The position numbers and the translations under genes were made by a program. Positions 6,644 to 8,950 of a stretch of 8,950 nucleotides of DNA are shown here, in pieces (the first letter of the stretch is position 1; every line of letters begins with the position of its first letter). The notes under the pieces were generated by a model that saw nothing but the letters and a program-made list of their open reading frames with translations, had not been told where the DNA came from and ran no database searches. The stretch comes from Planctomycetota bacterium (GTDB taxonomy: Bacteria > Planctomycetota > Planctomycetia > Pirellulales > Pirellulaceae): the NCBI GenBank assembly GCA_026692885.1, contig JAPLNJ010000685.1, positions 1-8,950 of the forward strand, read 5' to 3'.

Positions 6644-7180
6644 CTATCCTTGGATCTGCTTCTCGACCTCCCGTTGAAGCGCGACGGACAAAAGGGCGAG
6701 TCCGCCGAGTTCATCTGGGCCACACCACTCTTTGTCCCTTCGCAGTATCATGTAATCGATGAAATCGCAAAAGTCCTGACTCTCTATGACCTTGCCTATC
6801 CTACCAATGGACTCCGGGCGCAAGTTGATGAATCTCCACGCTTGGCCCTCGTCCAACTTGGCGATCATGGTTTCGATTACGGTCCTCCACGACTCCACGT
6901 TCGCTTTGAATCGCTTCTCGATCTCTGAGTCTTCCTTGAACTTGGGGATCTTGACGGACGGGTCTGTCCGCCGCCGACAGCGTGCCGGCAGGTCGGCGTC
7001 TTCTGTGAAGCGAACGGCCAGCCTGTGTGCTGCGATGACTACCCGGTCATCTGTCGCTGATAAAACCGCTTCGCGTTGGGACCGAGTTTGTTGAACGTCC
7101 GCGTCTTGGAACAGGTCATGTGCATACATGGATCTGCGTTCTCGCTTGTTTGAGGCCGGATTTGTCATGTTGGGTGGCAT
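6644..7180 (-). CDS. Conserved-looking hypothetical protein in exonuclease operon
   Basis: I do not recognise this 178-residue protein. It is soluble and charged, with no signal peptide or membrane segment. A basic N-terminus (SNKRERRSMYAHDLF) is followed by mostly helical sequence. Recognisable blocks are DDRVVIAAHRLAVRF, KFKEDSEIEKRFKANVESW and a C-terminal GLALLSVALQREVEKQIQG helix. I chose the ATG at 7180 because GGAGAGG (minus strand, 7195-7189) lies 8 bases before it. The frame extends to a GTG at 7222, which would put 14 extra residues into the attC-like hairpin; a second ATG lies at 7168. It ends 24 bases before the exonuclease start, so the two are very likely one transcript and may act together. 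Coding confidence is good, function unknown. Confidence 0.8.
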   Translation of the reverse strand: MPPNMTNPASNKRERRSMYAHDLFQDADVQQTRSQREAVLSATDDRVVIAAHRLAVRFTEDADLPARCRRRTDPSVKIPKFKEDSEIEKRFKANVESWRTVIETMIAKLDEGQAWRFINLRPESIGRIGKVIESQDFCDFIDYMILRRDKEWCGPDELGGLALLSVALQREVEKQIQG

Positions 7181-7188
7181 GCGCTGGG

Positions 7189-7195
7189 CCTCTCC
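7189..7195 (-). promoter_or_regulatory. Strong ribosome binding site of the 178-aa gene
   Basis: GGAGAGG on the minus strand, 8 bases before the ATG at 7180, is the clearest Shine-Dalgarno site in the window and decides that start. Confidence 0.7.
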
Positions 7196-7217
7196 ATTCG
7201 GCGTGATTGGCTCGGCG

Positions 7218-7298
7218 AACACGCATCACCCGGTGGCGGCCGAGTGACCATCCATGTGATTTCGCCCCGATGCCGCCACTCGGGTGCATGCGTTGGTT
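7218..7298 (-). repeat. attC-like imperfect hairpin with one-sided bulges
   Basis: The arms 7218-7239 and 7273-7298 pair at about 22 positions. The arm nearer the MltR-like gene carries all unpaired extra bases: single T and C bulges and a two-base TG. The hairpin starts in the stop codon of the MltR-like gene (TAAC on the minus strand) and ends with GTTCGCC. Single bulges confined to one arm, a downstream position and an AAC/GTT base resemble integron attC sites. However, the outer seven-base boxes do not fit RYYYAAC/GTTRRRY and are not complementary beyond AAC/GTT. An ordinary intercistronic hairpin is the alternative. Confidence 0.45.
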
Positions 7299-8022
7299 AG
7301 GGCACCTGCTCGTCCGATTTACCGACGGGCGGCGATGCCATTGATGTCACAGTAAAGGATCCATGCACGCTGGCTCGGCTATTTGCGCTCATTGCGTGAG
7401 CCTCCTTCACGAGGTCCGGTCCCGTATATGTAGCGCAAAGGATGGGTGGCAAGCCGCGAAGCAATTGCGCAATCGTTTCAACTGCGATCTGAAATCTCCA
7501 TCTCGGGGCTGCGAACACATTTCGTACGGCGTCAATTCCCGCTTGGGAGAGAACACGGTCGTGTTTCGCGCGATCCGCGAAGCCGTCAAGGAATGCTGAC
7601 GAGGAGCGAAGGTTGCGACAACGGTCTGCGATCGATTGATCGTCGAAGTGCAATTCATGGTCGAAACTGTGGGCAAAGTCGTTTCGAATATCGCGGATCG
7701 TGTGCAGGTCCGCGTGTGTGTTGCTGTCGATCCAGGACAATGAGTAAGCGATGTTAATGCGCGAGCTGAAACTACCCAACGGACCTGAATGGCTGAGCAA
7801 CTCGCGCTGCAGTGCCGCTAACCGTTCTCGGAACAGCTCCTCGAGAATCCCATCCAGGAAAGCGGGGCCGAGAATACCGCAAGCGCGATCCGTTTCGCGT
7901 GCAAAACGGCTTGCAAATGCTTCAAAGTCGACGGTCGCAGTGCGATGCTTTACCATTTGTTCAGGTGAGTGCCCTAACTGACAGGATGCCTGCCGGATAA
8001 CTCGCCCGCTTTTGAGGAGCAT
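7297..8022 (-). CDS. MltR-like all-helical protein with HEPN-like RxxxxH motif
   Basis: From the ATG at 8022 this is 241 residues. The region from about residue 32 to 140 resembles the MltR (mannitol repressor-like) family: a helical start (FASRFARETDRACGILG), the family block GPLGSFSSRINIAYSLSWID (residues 80-99), then DLHTIRDIRNDFAHS. MltR proteins show no obvious DNA-binding motif. R113-N-D-F-A-H118 matches the RxxxxH pattern of HEPN ribonucleases, so an RNA-cleaving role is an alternative to regulation; this is inference. The last 30 residues are Ser/Pro-rich and probably disordered. The start is uncertain: ATG 8085 gives 262 residues, ATG 7956 gives 219 and still covers the domain. ATG 8022 has AGGAG 12 bases upstream. 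It is the first gene of the three-gene minus-strand set, with the attC-like hairpin in the gap to the next gene. Confidence 0.75.
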   Translation of the reverse strand: MLLKSGRVIRQASCQLGHSPEQMVKHRTATVDFEAFASRFARETDRACGILGPAFLDGILEELFRERLAALQRELLSHSGPLGSFSSRINIAYSLSWIDSNTHADLHTIRDIRNDFAHSFDHELHFDDQSIADRCRNLRSSSAFLDGFADRAKHDRVLSQAGIDAVRNVFAAPRWRFQIAVETIAQLLRGLPPILCATYTGPDLVKEAHAMSANSRASVHGSFTVTSMASPPVGKSDEQVP

Positions 8023-8100
8023 GATAGCGGTCAACTCCTGTCCCGTCAAGGACTTGCCAAGCGAGAAGGCGGCAGTCCCTGGCATGCTATCCAGCAGCGA

Positions 8101-8146
8101 GCCTGCAGGATAACGCTCGCCAGCCTGTGCGCGTTATCCTGCAGGC
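8101..8146. repeat. Perfect 16-bp inverted repeat upstream of the MltR-like gene
   Basis: GCCTGCAGGATAACGC (8101-8116) and its exact reverse complement (8131-8146) flank a 14-base loop. It lies 15 bases beyond the longest possible start of the minus-strand gene. That position suits an operator or leader hairpin of this operon, but a dispersed palindrome is equally possible. Confidence 0.75.
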
Positions 8147-8180
8147 AGCGGCCCGGTGTGTTCGCCGCCTGGCGAATGGG

Positions 8181-8602
8181 GAGCGTTTGGTGACACCCAG
8201 CAATTGAGACTCCCCGCAAGTCCGACAACGGGGCCGGGAGACCGTCAGGTAAGTATTGGACTCGACTGTGTGCGAAGGGAGAGAAAAATAATCCGGCAGG
8301 GAATTGCAGCCGGTACACGCGACCTCTCCGCGTGGCGACCAGGTGCGCCCCAACCCGCGCCAGGCAGCCGAGCAGGAGGAACGAAGGAAGACTGGCAGCG
8401 GCGGGGAGCGGGCCGGCGTCAGGCAAAGGCGGCGCGGCTGCGGGACAGCCCGTGCAACCAGGGTTGGCCTCGGCGGGCGGCTTCCGCCGTCAAGCTCTCC
8501 GTCCGACCCGCGGCTTTGAAGTTGTGCAACGTCTCCGCCGAGCTTGCTCGGTGGGACGACGATTCTGCACTACGTCGGCGAAACCCCGGAAAACCCGCCC
8601 CC
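8181..8602. repeat. Long direct repeat, copy B (partner of 4363-4749)
   Basis: This 422-bp copy lies in the same direction as copy A. The last 86 bases differ from A at only about four sites, apart from the start of a 48-base block. That block (within about 8461-8515), absent from A, contains GGCGG-CTT-CCGCC, another hairpin with a three-base loop, and looks like a later insertion. Open frames across the copy are not preserved as protein. Together A and B bracket the three minus-strand genes. Confidence 0.85.
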
Positions 8603-8700
8603 GCCGAGCCGGGTACCCTCCGGGTGCGGTGGAGCGAATGATTCGGTCACTGGGCGCTCGACGCTTCAATCACTGCTTCCACCGAGCAAGCTCGAATGGC

Positions 8701-8950
8701 ACGAGGTTAAGCGTAATCTCCGATCCCCACTGGGCTTGCCCCAGTGGACAAGAGGTTTGAAAACCAAGGCCGCGTATCGCAACCACATCCCGTCTCCTTC
8801 GCCGCATTCACCGCCGCCTGCGGCGGCGGTGAATGCGGCGTAGGGGACTAGATGTGGTGGGGGCCGCTGTTAGTGACGAAACCCTTTTTCCACTGGGGCA
8901 AGCCCAGTGGGGAAAGTGGCGGAATGACAACGACTTATGCTTAACCTCGT
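8701..8950. mobile_element. Palindromic MITE-like element, 250 bp
   Basis: The ends ACGAGGTTAAGC (8701-8712) and its exact reverse complement (8939-8950) enclose nested inverted repeats. A 24-bp pair lies at 8724-8747 and 8890-8913, each arm itself a palindrome (CCACTGGG...CCCAGTGG). An 8-bp pair lies at 8782-8789 and 8851-8858. A perfect 19-bp stem with a 3-base loop sits at the centre (8800-8818 and 8822-8840). No protein is encoded. The symmetry fits a non-autonomous element or a composite of dispersed palindromes. It ends at the window edge, so the right border and any target duplication cannot be seen. Confidence 0.6.

Noticed and set aside
8156..8843. Plus-strand frames over copy B and the terminal palindrome
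   Set aside because: They read through inverted repeats and a 48-base indel, with no consistent protein shared with copy A.
1..8950. tRNA, rRNA or riboswitch
   Set aside because: No cloverleaf with the T-loop consensus, no ribosomal stretch and no known aptamer core was seen on either strand.

Overview
The window is about 58% GC by eye and reads as an accessory region of an environmental bacterium. I favour a Planctomycetota member (Pirellulales-like). It has short palindromes of the dispersed kind I associate with that phylum, a short IS200-type transposase, weak Shine-Dalgarno sites and a long YD-repeat (RHS) gene. This is recognition of style, not a database match; I put it at roughly 0.6.

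Layout. (1) 3-3358, plus strand: the 3' part of a large RHS/YD-repeat polymorphic toxin gene. Its conserved core ends at about 1994. A glycine-rich hydrophobic stretch and a variable tip with an HNH/Endonuclease VII-like His-His motif follow. A small gene touching its stop codon is the positional candidate for the immunity protein. (2) 3359-4364: a mirrored cluster of short hairpins with three-base loops, then an intact IS200/IS605-type Y1 (HUH) transposase gene without a tnpB. (3) 4363-5377: about 1 kb without a convincing gene. It holds repeat copy A (4363-4749), a perfect 27-bp hairpin (4806-4869), a short third repeat piece (5015-5068) and a possible remnant of a sigma-factor gene. (4) 5378-8022, minus strand: three genes in one direction, in transcription order an MltR-like all-helical protein with an RNDFAH (RxxxxH) motif, an unrecognised 178-aa protein, and a DEDDh exonuclease with a C-terminal BRCT domain. 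An attC-like imperfect hairpin lies between the first two genes. (5) 8086-8950: a 16-bp hairpin, repeat copy B (8181-8602) and a 250-bp palindromic element that ends exactly at the window edge.

How it fits together. Toxin and immunity genes form one antagonism module. The three minus-strand genes form a second module, bracketed by the two direct repeats A and B. A nucleic-acid exonuclease beside a protein with a HEPN-like RxxxxH motif makes a defence or toxin-antitoxin role worth testing, but that role is inference. The repeats, palindromes and transposase show that the locus has been rearranged by mobile DNA.
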